Of a stretch of 64,000 nucleotides of DNA, positions 8,823 through 16,847 are shown piece by piece. The DNA is taken from NCBI RefSeq assembly GCF_003362725.1, contig NZ_QKTV01000002.1, forward strand, positions 186,001 to 250,000, read 5' to 3'. How positions within the stretch are numbered: the first letter of the stretch is position 1; every line of letters starts with the position of its first letter. The translations under genes and the position numbers were made by a program. The notes under the pieces were generated by a model. That model did not search any database. It saw only the letters and a program-made list of their open reading frames with translations, and was not told where the DNA came from. Source of the DNA: Winogradskyella aurantiaca. GTDB lineage: Bacteria; Bacteroidota; Bacteroidia; Flavobacteriales; Flavobacteriaceae.

Positions 8823-9044
8823 ATGTATTGGACACTAGAATTAGCATCGTATTTAAGTGATGCGCCCTGGCCAGCTACCAAAGATGAATTAATTGATTAT
8901 GCCATCAGAACTGGTGCTCCGTTAGAAGTAGTTGAAAATTTGCAAGCCATTGAGGATGAAGGTGATTCTTACGATTCTATCGAAGAAATCTGGCCGGATT
9001 ATCCTACTGATGAAGATTACCTCTGGAACGAGGACGAATATTAA
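8823..9044 (+). CDS. Small acidic DUF2795 protein
   Basis: 73 residues, beginning MYWTLELASYLSDAPWPATK. The first 45 residues form a small helical domain (YLSDAPWPATKDELIDYA... GAPLEVVENLQ) that I recognise as DUF2795. The rest is strongly acidic (EDEGDSYDSIEEIW, ending NEDEY). Cytosolic, no signal peptide, no cysteine. It has its own promoter and a strong terminator and lies directly upstream of secA. Function is unknown; the position next to secA is seen, a role in secretion is not shown. Confidence 0.85.
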   Translation: MYWTLELASYLSDAPWPATKDELIDYAIRTGAPLEVVENLQAIEDEGDSYDSIEEIWPDYPTDEDYLWNEDEY

Positions 9045-9067
9045 AACATTAGGTTTTACAGCATATT

Positions 9068-9110
9068 AAAGAGTCTCGACTGTGCATAACAGGTTTGAGA
9101 CTTTTTTTTT
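9068..9110 (+). terminator. Intrinsic terminator after the DUF2795 gene
   Basis: Hairpin with arms AGTCTCGA (9072-9079) and TTTGAGACT (9094-9102), then a run of nine T. It separates this gene from secA. Confidence 0.85.
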
Positions 9111-9141
9111 GCTGAACCTTTATTAAACATATAACTAGCAC

Positions 9142-9149
9142 TATATTTG
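9142..9149 (+). promoter_or_regulatory. -7 box upstream of secA
   Basis: TATATTTG is an exact -7 match. The -33 region (near 9118) has only CTTT. The leader would be about 60 nt. Confidence 0.5.
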
Positions 9150-9215
9150 AAGTTCTTATAATGCTTCAAATTGAACTGCAGACGGGCCTTGCCCTAAAAC
9201 CAAAAATACTGTAAC

Positions 9216-12200
9216 ATGAGTTTACTAAATTCTGTCTTAAAGATGTTTGTTGGAGACAAATCCAAACAAGACGTCAAGGCCATTATGCCTTTGGTAGATA
9301 AGATCAAATCTTTTGAGAAAGAACTGGAAGGACTTTCTCATGATGCCTTAAGACAAAAAACCACTGCCTTTAAAGATAAAATTGCAGATGCTAAGAAAAG
9401 CCTGCAAGACGAAATTGATGCTTTAAATCAACAAGCTGAAACCACTGAAGATATTGACGAGCGTGAAGACATGTACCAACAGATCGATAAACTCAATGAT
9501 CAGATCTACGAGGTTGTTGAAGGCGTTTTAAATGATATTCTACCCGAGGCCTTTGCTGTTGTTAAAGAAACGGCTAAGCGCTTTAAAGACAATACCAGCA
9601 TTTCTGTAGAAGCTAGTGCATTTGATCGTGAATTATCAGGTGAGAAAGCTTACATTACTTTAAATGGTGATAATGCCGTTTGGGCTAATTCCTGGGATGC
9701 TGCCGGAAAACCAGTGACCTGGGACATGGTTCATTACGATGTTCAATTAATTGGTGGTATCGCCATGCACCAGGGCAAGATTGCTGAGATGCAAACTGGT
9801 GAGGGTAAAACCCTGGTGGCTACCCTACCTGTTTATTTAAATGCATTAGCCGGAAAAGGGGTGCACCTGGTAACGGTAAATGATTATCTAGCGAAACGTG
9901 ATAGTGCCTGGATGGCTCCTATTTTTGAATTCCATGGCTTAAGCGTGGATTGTATCGATTACCATCAGCCTAATTCTGCTGCAAGAATAAAAGCATATAA
10001 CGCTGATATCACCTATGGAACTAATAATGAATTTGGTTTCGACTATCTGCGTGATAATATGGCACACTCGCCTGACGACCTGGTTCAAAGACCACACCAC
10101 TACGCCATTGTGGATGAGGTAGACTCTGTATTGGTGGATGACGCTCGAACTCCCTTAATTATTTCTGGTCCAGTACCAAAAGGAGATGAGCATGAATTTA
10201 CAGAATTGAAACCAAAAGTGAGCCAACTGGTTGAAGAGCAACGCAAATATCTGGTTGGTGTATTAGCTGAGGCTAAAAAACTCATCGCTGCAGGAGACAC
10301 TAAAGAAGGTGGTTTCAAACTGTTACGTGTATATCGTGGTATTCCTAAGAATAAAGCACTCATCAAATATTTAAGTGAAGAGGGTATTAAGCAGCTGCTT
10401 CAGAAAACAGAGAATTTCTATATGCAGGACAACAATCGGGAAATGCCAAAGATTGATGCCGAGTTGTATTTTGTAATTGATGAAAAAAATAATCAGGTAG
10501 AACTATCTGATAAAGGTGTTGAGTACCTTTCTGGTCAGGACGATCCTAACTTCTTCGTCATGCCTGAAATGGGAATGGAAATTGCCAAAATTGAGAGTCA
10601 GGGACTTTCTGCAGAAGAGGAAGCTGATTTAAAGGAAGAACTATTCCGTGATTTTTCAGTAAAATCGGAACGCATCCACACACTTAATCAGCTCTTGAAG
10701 GCCTATGCTTTGTTTGAAAAGGACACCCAATATGTTGTCATTGAAAACAAAGTAATGATTGTTGACGAACAAACCGGTCGTATTATGGACGGTCGTCGTT
10801 ATTCAGACGGATTACACCAAGCTATCGAGGCAAAGGAAAATGTAAAGATTGAAGATGCTACCCAAACCTTCGCTACCATAACACTACAGAATTACTTTAG
10901 AATGTACCGCAAGCTATCCGGTATGACGGGTACTGCGGTAACAGAGGCTGGTGAATTCTGGGAGATCTACAAACTGGATGTGGTAGAGATTCCAACAAAT
11001 AAGCCTATTGCTCGTGATGACAAGGACGATTTGGTCTACAAGACTAAACGCGAAAAATACAACGCCGTTATTGATGAGGTTACGGCACTTTCTCAAGCTG
11101 GAAGACCGGTACTTATTGGTACTACCTCTGTTGAAATATCTGAGCTTTTAGGAAAAATGCTCAATATTAGAAAAATTCCTCATAACGTTCTTAATGCGAA
11201 ACTGCACAAGAAAGAAGCGGATATCGTTGCTGAAGCCGGTAGTCCTGGTCAGGTAACCATTGCAACTAACATGGCAGGTCGTGGAACGGATATTAAAATT
11301 TCCGATCAGGTAAAAACTGCTGGTGGATTGGCCATTATTGGCACAGAACGACACGATTCTAGACGTGTTGACCGTCAGTTACGTGGTAGATCTGGTCGTC
11401 AAGGGGATACGGGAAGTTCGCAATTCTATGTATCCTTAGAAGACAATCTGATGCGTCTTTTTGGTAGCGAACGTATTGCTAAGATGATGGACCGTATGGG
11501 CCTTAAGGAAGGTGAGGTAATTCAGCATGGTATGATTTCTAAGTCCATTGAGCGTGCCCAGAAAAAAGTTGAAGAAAACCAGTTTGGTATTCGTAAAAGA
11601 CTTTTAGAATACGATGACGTCATGAACGCGCAGCGTGAAGTAGTCTACAAGCGACGTCGTCATGCACTAGAGGGAGAACGCTTACGTGTTGACCTTGCCA
11701 ATATGATTTTTGATACCTCTGAAGGCATTGCTGAGACCAACAAGGCGGCGAATGATTACAAGAATTTTGAGTTCGAATTAATCCGATTTTTCTCAATGCC
11801 ATCACCATTGACTGAAAAGGAATTTGCCTCAAAGAGTCCACAGGAAATCTCAAGTATTATCTATAAGGCAGCATTTGAGCATTACAAAGACAAAATGCAG
11901 CGTGCAGCGGACTTAGCTTATCCTGTTATTGAGAATGTGTACAAAAATCAAAGTGATCGGTTTAAGCGTATCGTAGTACCATTTACAGACGGTGTTAAAA
12001 ACCTGAATGTGGTCACCGACTTAGAGAAGTCCTATGAAACCAAGGGTAAACAACTAATTAATGATTTTGAAAAGAATATAACGCTTGCCATTGTAGATGA
12101 CGCCTGGAAAACGCATTTGCGTAAGATGGACGAGTTAAAGCAGTCTGTTCAATTAGCTGTTCATGAACAAAAGGATCCACTTTTAATATATAAATTCGAA

Positions 12201-12575
12201 GCCTTTGAATTGTTTAAGGCCATGATCGACCAAGTGAATAAGGATGTGATCTCTTTCTTATTTAAAGGTGAGATTCCACAGGAAACGGCCAACACCATTC
12301 AGGAAGCCAGAACCAGGCGACAGGAAAAAGTGCAGACTAGCAAAGAAGAGATTCCAAATCTTGACGAAAGAGAAGCACAGAACAGAGCGGCCTCTGGTAA
12401 TACTAATAGACCCTCTCGAGAAGTGGTTGAGACCATCGTAAGAGAGCGTCCTAAGATCGGTAGAAACGATCGTGTTACCATCAAGCATGTGATGAGTGGT
12501 GAAAACAAAACCGTAAAGTACAAGCAAGCCATCCCACTTCTTGATAAGGGGGATTGGGTTCTGATTGACGAATAA
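9216..12575 (+). CDS. secA: Preprotein translocase ATPase SecA
   Basis: Motor ATPase that pushes unfolded preproteins through SecYEG. 1119 residues, the long form usual in Bacteroidota (E. coli has about 900). Walker A MQTGEGKT at 192-199, about 90 residues later than in E. coli because of N-terminal insertions including a coiled coil (about 50-105). DEVDSVLVDDARTPLIISG (Walker B region and start of the preprotein cross-linking domain), TNMAGRGTDIKIS and the arginine-finger motif GTERHDSRRVDRQLRGRSGRQGD follow. The C-terminus ends in basic and acidic residues and lacks the Cys-rich zinc/SecB-binding tail. Confidence 0.97.
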   Translation: MSLLNSVLKMFVGDKSKQDVKAIMPLVDKIKSFEKELEGLSHDALRQKTTAFKDKIADAKKSLQDEIDALNQQAETTEDIDEREDMYQQIDKLNDQIYEVVEGVLNDILPEAFAVVKETAKRFKDNTSISVEASAFDRELSGEKAYITLNGDNAVWANSWDAAGKPVTWDMVHYDVQLIGGIAMHQGKIAEMQTGEGKTLVATLPVYLNALAGKGVHLVTVNDYLAKRDSAWMAPIFEFHGLSVDCIDYHQPNSAARIKAYNADITYGTNNEFGFDYLRDNMAHSPDDLVQRPHHYAIVDEVDSVLVDDARTPLIISGPVPKGDEHEFTELKPKVSQLVEEQRKYLVGVLAEAKKLIAAGDTKEGGFKLLRVYRGIPKNKALIKYLSEEGIKQLLQKTENFYMQDNNREMPKIDAELYFVIDEKNNQVELSDKGVEYLSGQDDPNFFVMPEMGMEIAKIESQGLSAEEEADLKEELFRDFSVKSERIHTLNQLLKAYALFEKDTQYVVIENKVMIVDEQTGRIMDGRRYSDGLHQAIEAKENVKIEDATQTFATITLQNYFRMYRKLSGMTGTAVTEAGEFWEIYKLDVVEIPTNKPIARDDKDDLVYKTKREKYNAVIDEVTALSQAGRPVLIGTTSVEISELLGKMLNIRKIPHNVLNAKLHKKEADIVAEAGSPGQVTIATNMAGRGTDIKISDQVKTAGGLAIIGTERHDSRRVDRQLRGRSGRQGDTGSSQFYVSLEDNLMRLFGSERIAKMMDRMGLKEGEVIQHGMISKSIERAQKKVEENQFGIRKRLLEYDDVMNAQREVVYKRRRHALEGERLRVDLANMIFDTSEGIAETNKAANDYKNFEFELIRFFSMPSPLTEKEFASKSPQEISSIIYKAAFEHYKDKMQRAADLAYPVIENVYKNQSDRFKRIVVPFTDGVKNLNVVTDLEKSYETKGKQLINDFEKNITLAIVDDAWKTHLRKMDELKQSVQLAVHEQKDPLLIYKFEAFELFKAMIDQVNKDVISFLFKGEIPQETANTIQEARTRRQEKVQTSKEEIPNLDEREAQNRAASGNTNRPSREVVETIVRERPKIGRNDRVTIKHVMSGENKTVKYKQAIPLLDKGDWVLIDE

Positions 12576-12597
12576 AATCTAGATAGATTAAGCTAAA

Positions 12598-12626
12598 AGG
12601 CCTAACTTACTGTTAGGTCTTTTTTT
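12598..12626 (+). terminator. Intrinsic terminator of secA
   Basis: Arms AGGCCTAAC (12598-12606) and GTTAGGTCT (12612-12620), five-base loop, then six T. It also covers the stop codon of the convergent M23 gene. Confidence 0.85.
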
Positions 12627-13317
12627 ATGCTATACCCAAAAGTAAATTAGGATCTGGACAATTTTGCTTATAAAACTCAAGATCGCGTAAATTGGTCACA
12701 CCCGGGTAGTCCCCGCTATTTCCCTGTAAGTTTCGCATGATCTGAAAATGCAAATGTGGTGGGTAACTACCATTAACCGCCGCTTCCCCCAAAGTAGCAA
12801 TGACCTCTCCTTTTTTAATCGATTGCCCTTCCTTTTTACCTTCTAAGGATTCTAAGCTCAAATGCCCATACAAGGTGTAGAAACTCATATCGTCTATCCT
12901 ATGCTCAATAATTAAGGTAGGTCCATAATCGCCAAAATTGGTATTGTTTTTAAAACTGTGAAGTATTCCATCCAAGGGTGCATACACTAGTGTACCTGCC
13001 TCAATCCAAAGGTCCAGTCCCAAATGGATATTCCGTTCGGTCTCAGGGTTGGATTGGTTAAAATAGGTGCTGCGTTGGTAAATACCACGTTGCTCCAGGT
13101 ATCCGCCAAAAGCAATCTTAGCACCTTGTCGTTTTATTTCACTATTTACGAAGGATTCTAACTTAGAGGTATTGGAAACATCCACTCCATCTAATTCTGG
13201 ATTGGAAACAGAAAGATTTAAAGGGCAATAATCTTGTTTTTGAAAACTGGCTCCCAGGACAGGGAAAACATTCTTAGAAAGTAATTGTAAAAAGGCTCGG
13301 AATTGAGCTGTATCCAT
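12625..13317 (-). CDS. M23-family metallopeptidase-like protein without signal peptide
   Basis: 230 residues. The LytM/M23 fold is shown by HLGLDLW (zinc His and Asp), LYGHLSL and PPHLHFQ (the HxH zinc motif). In M23 enzymes these cut peptidoglycan cross-bridges, but this protein has no signal peptide or membrane segment. Its N-terminal 80 residues (with GGYLEQRGIYQRSTYF) resemble the M23 module found in large aminotransferase/kinase fusion proteins, so a cytosolic role is possible. Convergent with secA; its start is preceded by an inverted repeat around the -7 box. Fold confidence is high, role uncertain. Confidence 0.82.
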   Translation of the reverse strand: MDTAQFRAFLQLLSKNVFPVLGASFQKQDYCPLNLSVSNPELDGVDVSNTSKLESFVNSEIKRQGAKIAFGGYLEQRGIYQRSTYFNQSNPETERNIHLGLDLWIEAGTLVYAPLDGILHSFKNNTNFGDYGPTLIIEHRIDDMSFYTLYGHLSLESLEGKKEGQSIKKGEVIATLGEAAVNGSYPPHLHFQIMRNLQGNSGDYPGVTNLRDLEFYKQNCPDPNLLLGIA

Positions 13318-13322
13318 AACAA

Positions 13323-13349
13323 AAGATTTGAATCAAAAATACAAATCTT
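13323..13349 (-). promoter_or_regulatory. Promoter with inverted repeat (candidate operator) for the M23 gene
   Basis: Perfect 8-bp arms AAGATTTG (13323-13330) and CAAATCTT (13342-13349) enclose a minus-strand -7 box TATTTTTG (13334-13341). The arms overlap the likely transcript start, a typical place for a repressor site. No -33 TTTG is obvious. Confidence 0.45.
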
Positions 13350-13391
13350 AGAGGAAGAAATTAAGCCAGGTGTGTTGGGGAAAACTTAGTT

Positions 13392-14966
13392 TTATTGCAT
13401 AAACACCTGGCTGAATTTTGCATTTAAGACGATGGATTTACCGCTACTTAAATCGCCAAGATTATAGGAAGACCCGCTTCCACCCTGCTGATCTGGATGT
13501 GAGAATTTAGATCTGTTTCCTTTATACTGAAGACTGTATGCTGCTTTTGGCAATGCGATACGCGCTTGTGAGTTCTCAACAATAAGTGTCAGATTACTAA
13601 ACGAATCGGCAATATTTAAAATATCCAAATCGCCAAAGCTACCATCGATCATGGCACTACCCAAGAGATTTGCCAATTCTACATTGGATGAATTAGATGT
13701 CAATATTAATCGCTCTGCTGAATCCAGGATTGCCTCATCAACATACTTTAAAATCAACTCTCCTTGCTTCCAGTTTTCAACTAAGACTGGCGCGTAAGAG
13801 ATATTGATGGAGGTAGATCCTCCATCAATTTCTGTTGCTGTAAAAGGTGCGTAGGCGACATCAGCTTTTAAATCGTGAATGACGGAGGCAAACGTTAATT
13901 CACCATGTCTTACATTCACTTTTAGCTTGGCCTTTTTAGGGATCTTTATTTTAATCACCTTCTTCACCTTATCAGATTTTGGGGCATAATACCCTCTAAC
14001 AGTCCTCGCTTCTCTTTGAGCCGCTCTTGCCGCTTCTCTAGCTTCCATGGCTTGAGCACGAACTTCTTCTCTTCTTTGATAACCTTCGGCTCTTTGTGCT
14101 TCACGCTCTATTTCTCTGGCCTGACGCTCAATATCTCTTGCGGTACGCTCCATTTCGCGCTCGTAGCGTCTTGCCCAGCCTTCCATTTCACGTTCAAACT
14201 GCTCACCAAATCGTTCTCCCCAGGCTTCCATTTTTTCAGCCCATTCTTCGCCAAATTGCTCACCAAATTCTTCTCCCCATTTTTCCATATCCTTAGCCCA
14301 TTCGCCTTCAAATCGCTTGGCATACTCTTTTCCCCAGGCTTCCATCTTCTCTTGATATTCAGAATCGGCAAACTTCTTTGCCCAGATTTCCATCTCGCGT
14401 CTAAAGTCCTTACCATACTTCTCTTCATACTCTTTACTCCACTTCTCCATATAAGCTTCGCCGTCTCTCTTATAGGCATCCACGTCAAATTCAATACTAT
14501 GAACACCTTCTGGGAATTCAGGTAGCTCAGGTAATTCTGGCATTTCGGGCATTTCTGGCATCTTTGGCATTTTGGCCATCTTTGGCATCTTTGGCATTTT
14601 GGCCAATTCCATTTCAAGATCTTGTAAATACACTGCATAATCAGCGTCTCTATGTACATATCCAGTGACAACTCGGTTGGATCTAATTGTTACCTTATCC
14701 ATTGAGCCGTTGACATCAAGGTCCCAGTTCTTAGCAACCTTTTCAAGTTCTTCCTGGCTCAATTCCGAGCTTTCCAGATAGGCTTCTACCTGAACTGTAT
14801 TCTTATTCCAGGTATCCACTTCAATTTCTACATAATTGGTGTTAAGATCGATGGTCACATCTTTATTAACCTCCAATGTTTGTTTTGTTTTGTTCACTTT
14901 CTGCTGGGCATTGAGGCTCATGGCAAAAAGGCACAAAAGGATCATTTTTAAATTTAGCGTTCTCAT
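13392..14966 (-). CDS. Secreted protein with MP-triplet and MExW repeats and a C-terminal beta domain
   Basis: 524 residues, not recognised as a named protein. Signal peptide 1-20 (MRTLNLKMILLCLFAMSLNA). Residues 30-115 look like beta strands. Ten triplets of the type KMP/EMP/ELP run from 123 to 152. A long charged helical stretch (155-325) contains six MExW repeats at 173, 192, 208, 227, 246 and 261, then an Arg/Glu/Ala-rich part. Residues 340-524 are strand-rich (VNVRHGELTFASV, SNSSNVELANL) and resemble the DUF4097-type beta-strand repeat. It is the third gene after an ECF sigma factor and a membrane protein, 40 nt from the latter, so it is probably an output or sensor of that pathway. Confidence 0.8.
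   Translation of the reverse strand: MRTLNLKMILLCLFAMSLNAQQKVNKTKQTLEVNKDVTIDLNTNYVEIEVDTWNKNTVQVEAYLESSELSQEELEKVAKNWDLDVNGSMDKVTIRSNRVVTGYVHRDADYAVYLQDLEMELAKMPKMPKMAKMPKMPEMPEMPELPELPEFPEGVHSIEFDVDAYKRDGEAYMEKWSKEYEEKYGKDFRREMEIWAKKFADSEYQEKMEAWGKEYAKRFEGEWAKDMEKWGEEFGEQFGEEWAEKMEAWGERFGEQFEREMEGWARRYEREMERTARDIERQAREIEREAQRAEGYQRREEVRAQAMEAREAARAAQREARTVRGYYAPKSDKVKKVIKIKIPKKAKLKVNVRHGELTFASVIHDLKADVAYAPFTATEIDGGSTSINISYAPVLVENWKQGELILKYVDEAILDSAERLILTSNSSNVELANLLGSAMIDGSFGDLDILNIADSFSNLTLIVENSQARIALPKAAYSLQYKGNRSKFSHPDQQGGSGSSYNLGDLSSGKSIVLNAKFSQVFMQ
14154..14450 (-). repeat. Six MExW helical repeats
   Basis: Codes for residues 173-271 of the secreted protein: six imperfect units starting MEKW, MEIW, MEAW, MEKW, MEAW and MEGW, spaced 15-19 residues, rich in Glu, Lys, Arg, Gly and Phe. 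Confidence 0.85.
14511..14600 (-). repeat. Ten proline triplets (KMP/EMP/ELP)
   Basis: Codes for residues 123-152. The charge switches from Lys to Glu halfway, KMP units first and EMP/ELP/EFP units last, giving an extended proline-rich spacer with a charge gradient. Confidence 0.85.
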
Positions 14967-15006
14967 GTTCGTTTTTTGATTTTAATTTATAATATGGTTG
15001 ATTTAT

Positions 15007-15570
15007 TTATAAAGTTGCATTGTTATCGGACTCTGTTTCAAGTGCTCTTATTTGGTCTTGTAAGCGCTCTAACAAATTGAGTCTCAATTTTAGATTGTTG
15101 ATTAATGCATCTACCGTTAAGGCATTAGGGCCATTCTCAGTCAACTCTTCAGTGAGTTTCTGATATTCTTTATTTAACTCTTCCAGTTTATTTAGATAGC
15201 CATCAAATAACTCTTTGTTTTCAGGAGTCAATTTGATTTTTGATAATTCAAGGTTGATGCTGGCTAAATAAAAATCTTCAACCTTCTTCAACTCTGGGGA
15301 CACATCACCTAAGGTGGTAAGGCTAGCTGTTTCCTGTTCTTTAGGTACTACAGGTTGTTCCGTACTACCAAATTGCAGCGCTCCATAGGACAGCCCTAAT
15401 AATATTACCACACTAGCAGCCACTCGCCACATCTTAAAGGAATTGGATCTTTTGGCAACCGGAAGTTCTTTATCCAGTTTTTCTAAAAATCGATCCTTGT
15501 GTCCTTCAGACATTTTTACATTACTAGCAAGGGTTTCGTTCTTGAATAATTCTCTAAGATCTTGTGCCAT
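15007..15570 (-). CDS. Single-pass membrane protein, probable anti-sigma factor
   Basis: 187 residues. N-terminal cytosolic part 1-46 (MAQDLRELFKNETLASNVKM), one membrane helix about 47-67 (MWRVAASVVILLGLSYGAL), then a periplasmic part predicted as long helices (about 88-180, KKVEDFYLASINLELSKI... LRLNLLERLQDQIRALE). No zinc-binding HxxxCxxC motif is seen. It overlaps the sigma factor gene by 17 nt, the arrangement expected of a sigma/anti-sigma pair. The role is inferred from topology and gene order; the periplasmic helices could sense an envelope signal. Confidence 0.72.
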   Translation of the reverse strand: MAQDLRELFKNETLASNVKMSEGHKDRFLEKLDKELPVAKRSNSFKMWRVAASVVILLGLSYGALQFGSTEQPVVPKEQETASLTTLGDVSPELKKVEDFYLASINLELSKIKLTPENKELFDGYLNKLEELNKEYQKLTEELTENGPNALTVDALINNLKLRLNLLERLQDQIRALETESDNNATL

Positions 15571-16105
15571 AACGTTGTTCTTTTAACTGGTCCTTTAATT
15601 TTGCTTTTCCTCTTGAGAGTTGTGTTCTTGACGCCACCTCAGAAATATTTAGTATTTCTGATATTTCCTGATGATCATACCCTTCAATGAGGTACAACAT
15701 GACCACGTAGCGGTATTTATCAGGTAAACTGGCTATGGCCTCTTTTACTGTTACTACAGTGACGTGGTCTTCCACCATCCATGCAGATTCCATAGGCTCA
15801 TCGACAACACTCATATGAACATCTTCCAAATCTATCAAGCGTTGCTTTTTAGATTTGAGAACATCAATACTTTTATTGATGACAATTCGTTTTAACCAAG
15901 CCCCAAACGTCACCTCTGCCTTATACTGGTCGAGTTTCATAAACGCTTTTATGAACGCTTCCTGAACAATATCCTCAGCTTCCATCACATCCTTTACAAA
16001 TCGCTTGGCCACTATTAACATAGCATCACAATACTGCTCGTAAAGTTTGAGTTGCGACGGTCGGTGATTTTGTTTGCACTTTTCAATTAGCTCTATTTGA
16101 AACAT
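15554..16105 (-). CDS. ECF-type RNA polymerase sigma-70 factor
   Basis: 183 residues. Region 2 is visible as AEDIVQEAFIKAFMKLDQY and AWLKRIVINKSIDVLKSKK; region 4 as ASLPDKYRYVVMLYLIEGYDHQEISEIL followed by the helix-turn-helix part SEVASRTQLSRGKAKL. No region 3 or extra C-terminal domain. First gene of a three-gene minus-strand operon with an overlapping membrane partner. ECF factors of this layout often activate their own operon, but I see no clear conserved promoter in 16106-16280 and cannot name its target motif. Confidence 0.92.
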   Translation of the reverse strand: MFQIELIEKCKQNHRPSQLKLYEQYCDAMLIVAKRFVKDVMEAEDIVQEAFIKAFMKLDQYKAEVTFGAWLKRIVINKSIDVLKSKKQRLIDLEDVHMSVVDEPMESAWMVEDHVTVVTVKEAIASLPDKYRYVVMLYLIEGYDHQEISEILNISEVASRTQLSRGKAKLKDQLKEQRYGTRS

Positions 16106-16280
16106 GCAGTGTTTGGTTTTTTTGATTAGTTACTCTAAAGACGAGACCTTTTTTCCTGTGTGACAAAAAATTTAATTTTTTTTTGAAATGGAACCTTAAT
16201 ATAATTTACAGCTTTGATCTCCGTTGATTTAGGGAATTGAATTATCTTTAGTTTGTTTTTTTCAACATGTGAATTTAACT

Positions 16281-16841
16281 ATGAATTTATTCCTCAAGCG
16301 TATTTTAATTATTCTAAGCCTGGTAGCTCTGGCCTTATTGTGTTATTCGGTTTTTGTTGAAAATATATTTGCTCCACGCCTGAGTCCTAAAGATACTGCC
16401 AAAATTGAATTGAACGATTTAAAGTTGGAAGTCAAATACAACAGACCTTCCAAACGCGATCGGGAAATTTTTGGAGCCCTGGTACCTTTCAACAAGGTTT
16501 GGAGAACGGGTGCCAATGAAGCCACTACATTTGAGTGTAATCAAGATTTAAAAATAGAAGGTCTGTTTTTACCAAAAGGCAAATATACCTTATGGACGGT
16601 ACCCAGAGATTCCAGCTGGACTGTGATGTTTAATACCCAGCAGTACGATTGGGGAGTTAATGAAAAGATGGAACCCATGTGGGACCCCAATTATGACTAC
16701 ATTAATCTAGAAGTACCTGTTCAGGACCTTGACAAGACTGTAGAAAAATTTACCATTGCCTTTGATAATACTACCGGGGAATTAGAATTAACAATGGCTT
16801 GGGATCAAACTAAAATTGCCATTCCTATTACGTCTTATTAG
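16281..16841 (+). CDS. DUF2911 membrane-anchored protein
   Basis: 186 residues from the ATG at 16281; a GTG 12 nt upstream is the only other start in frame and adds nothing conserved. N-terminal hydrophobic helix about 4-26 (LKRILIILSLVALALLCYSV) anchors or exports it. The rest matches DUF2911: VKYNRPSKRDREIFG, VWRTGANEATTFE, LPKGKYTLWTVP and WDWGVN-like DWGVNEK. Function of the family is unknown. A TATCTTTA sequence about 30 nt upstream could be its -7 box. It lies 6 nt ahead of meaB on the same strand. Confidence 0.85.
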   Translation: MNLFLKRILIILSLVALALLCYSVFVENIFAPRLSPKDTAKIELNDLKLEVKYNRPSKRDREIFGALVPFNKVWRTGANEATTFECNQDLKIEGLFLPKGKYTLWTVPRDSSWTVMFNTQQYDWGVNEKMEPMWDPNYDYINLEVPVQDLDKTVEKFTIAFDNTTGELELTMAWDQTKIAIPITSY

Positions 16842-16847
16842 AATAAC

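Noticed and set aside
14016-14525. 169-residue plus-strand open frame inside the secreted repeat protein gene
   Set aside because: It is antisense to the repeat region; its Phe/Ser-rich composition is the reverse of the MExW codons.
14108-14671. 187-residue minus-strand frame within the same gene
   Set aside because: A shifted frame of the repeat DNA, with low-complexity Lys/Cys/Trp content and no start context.
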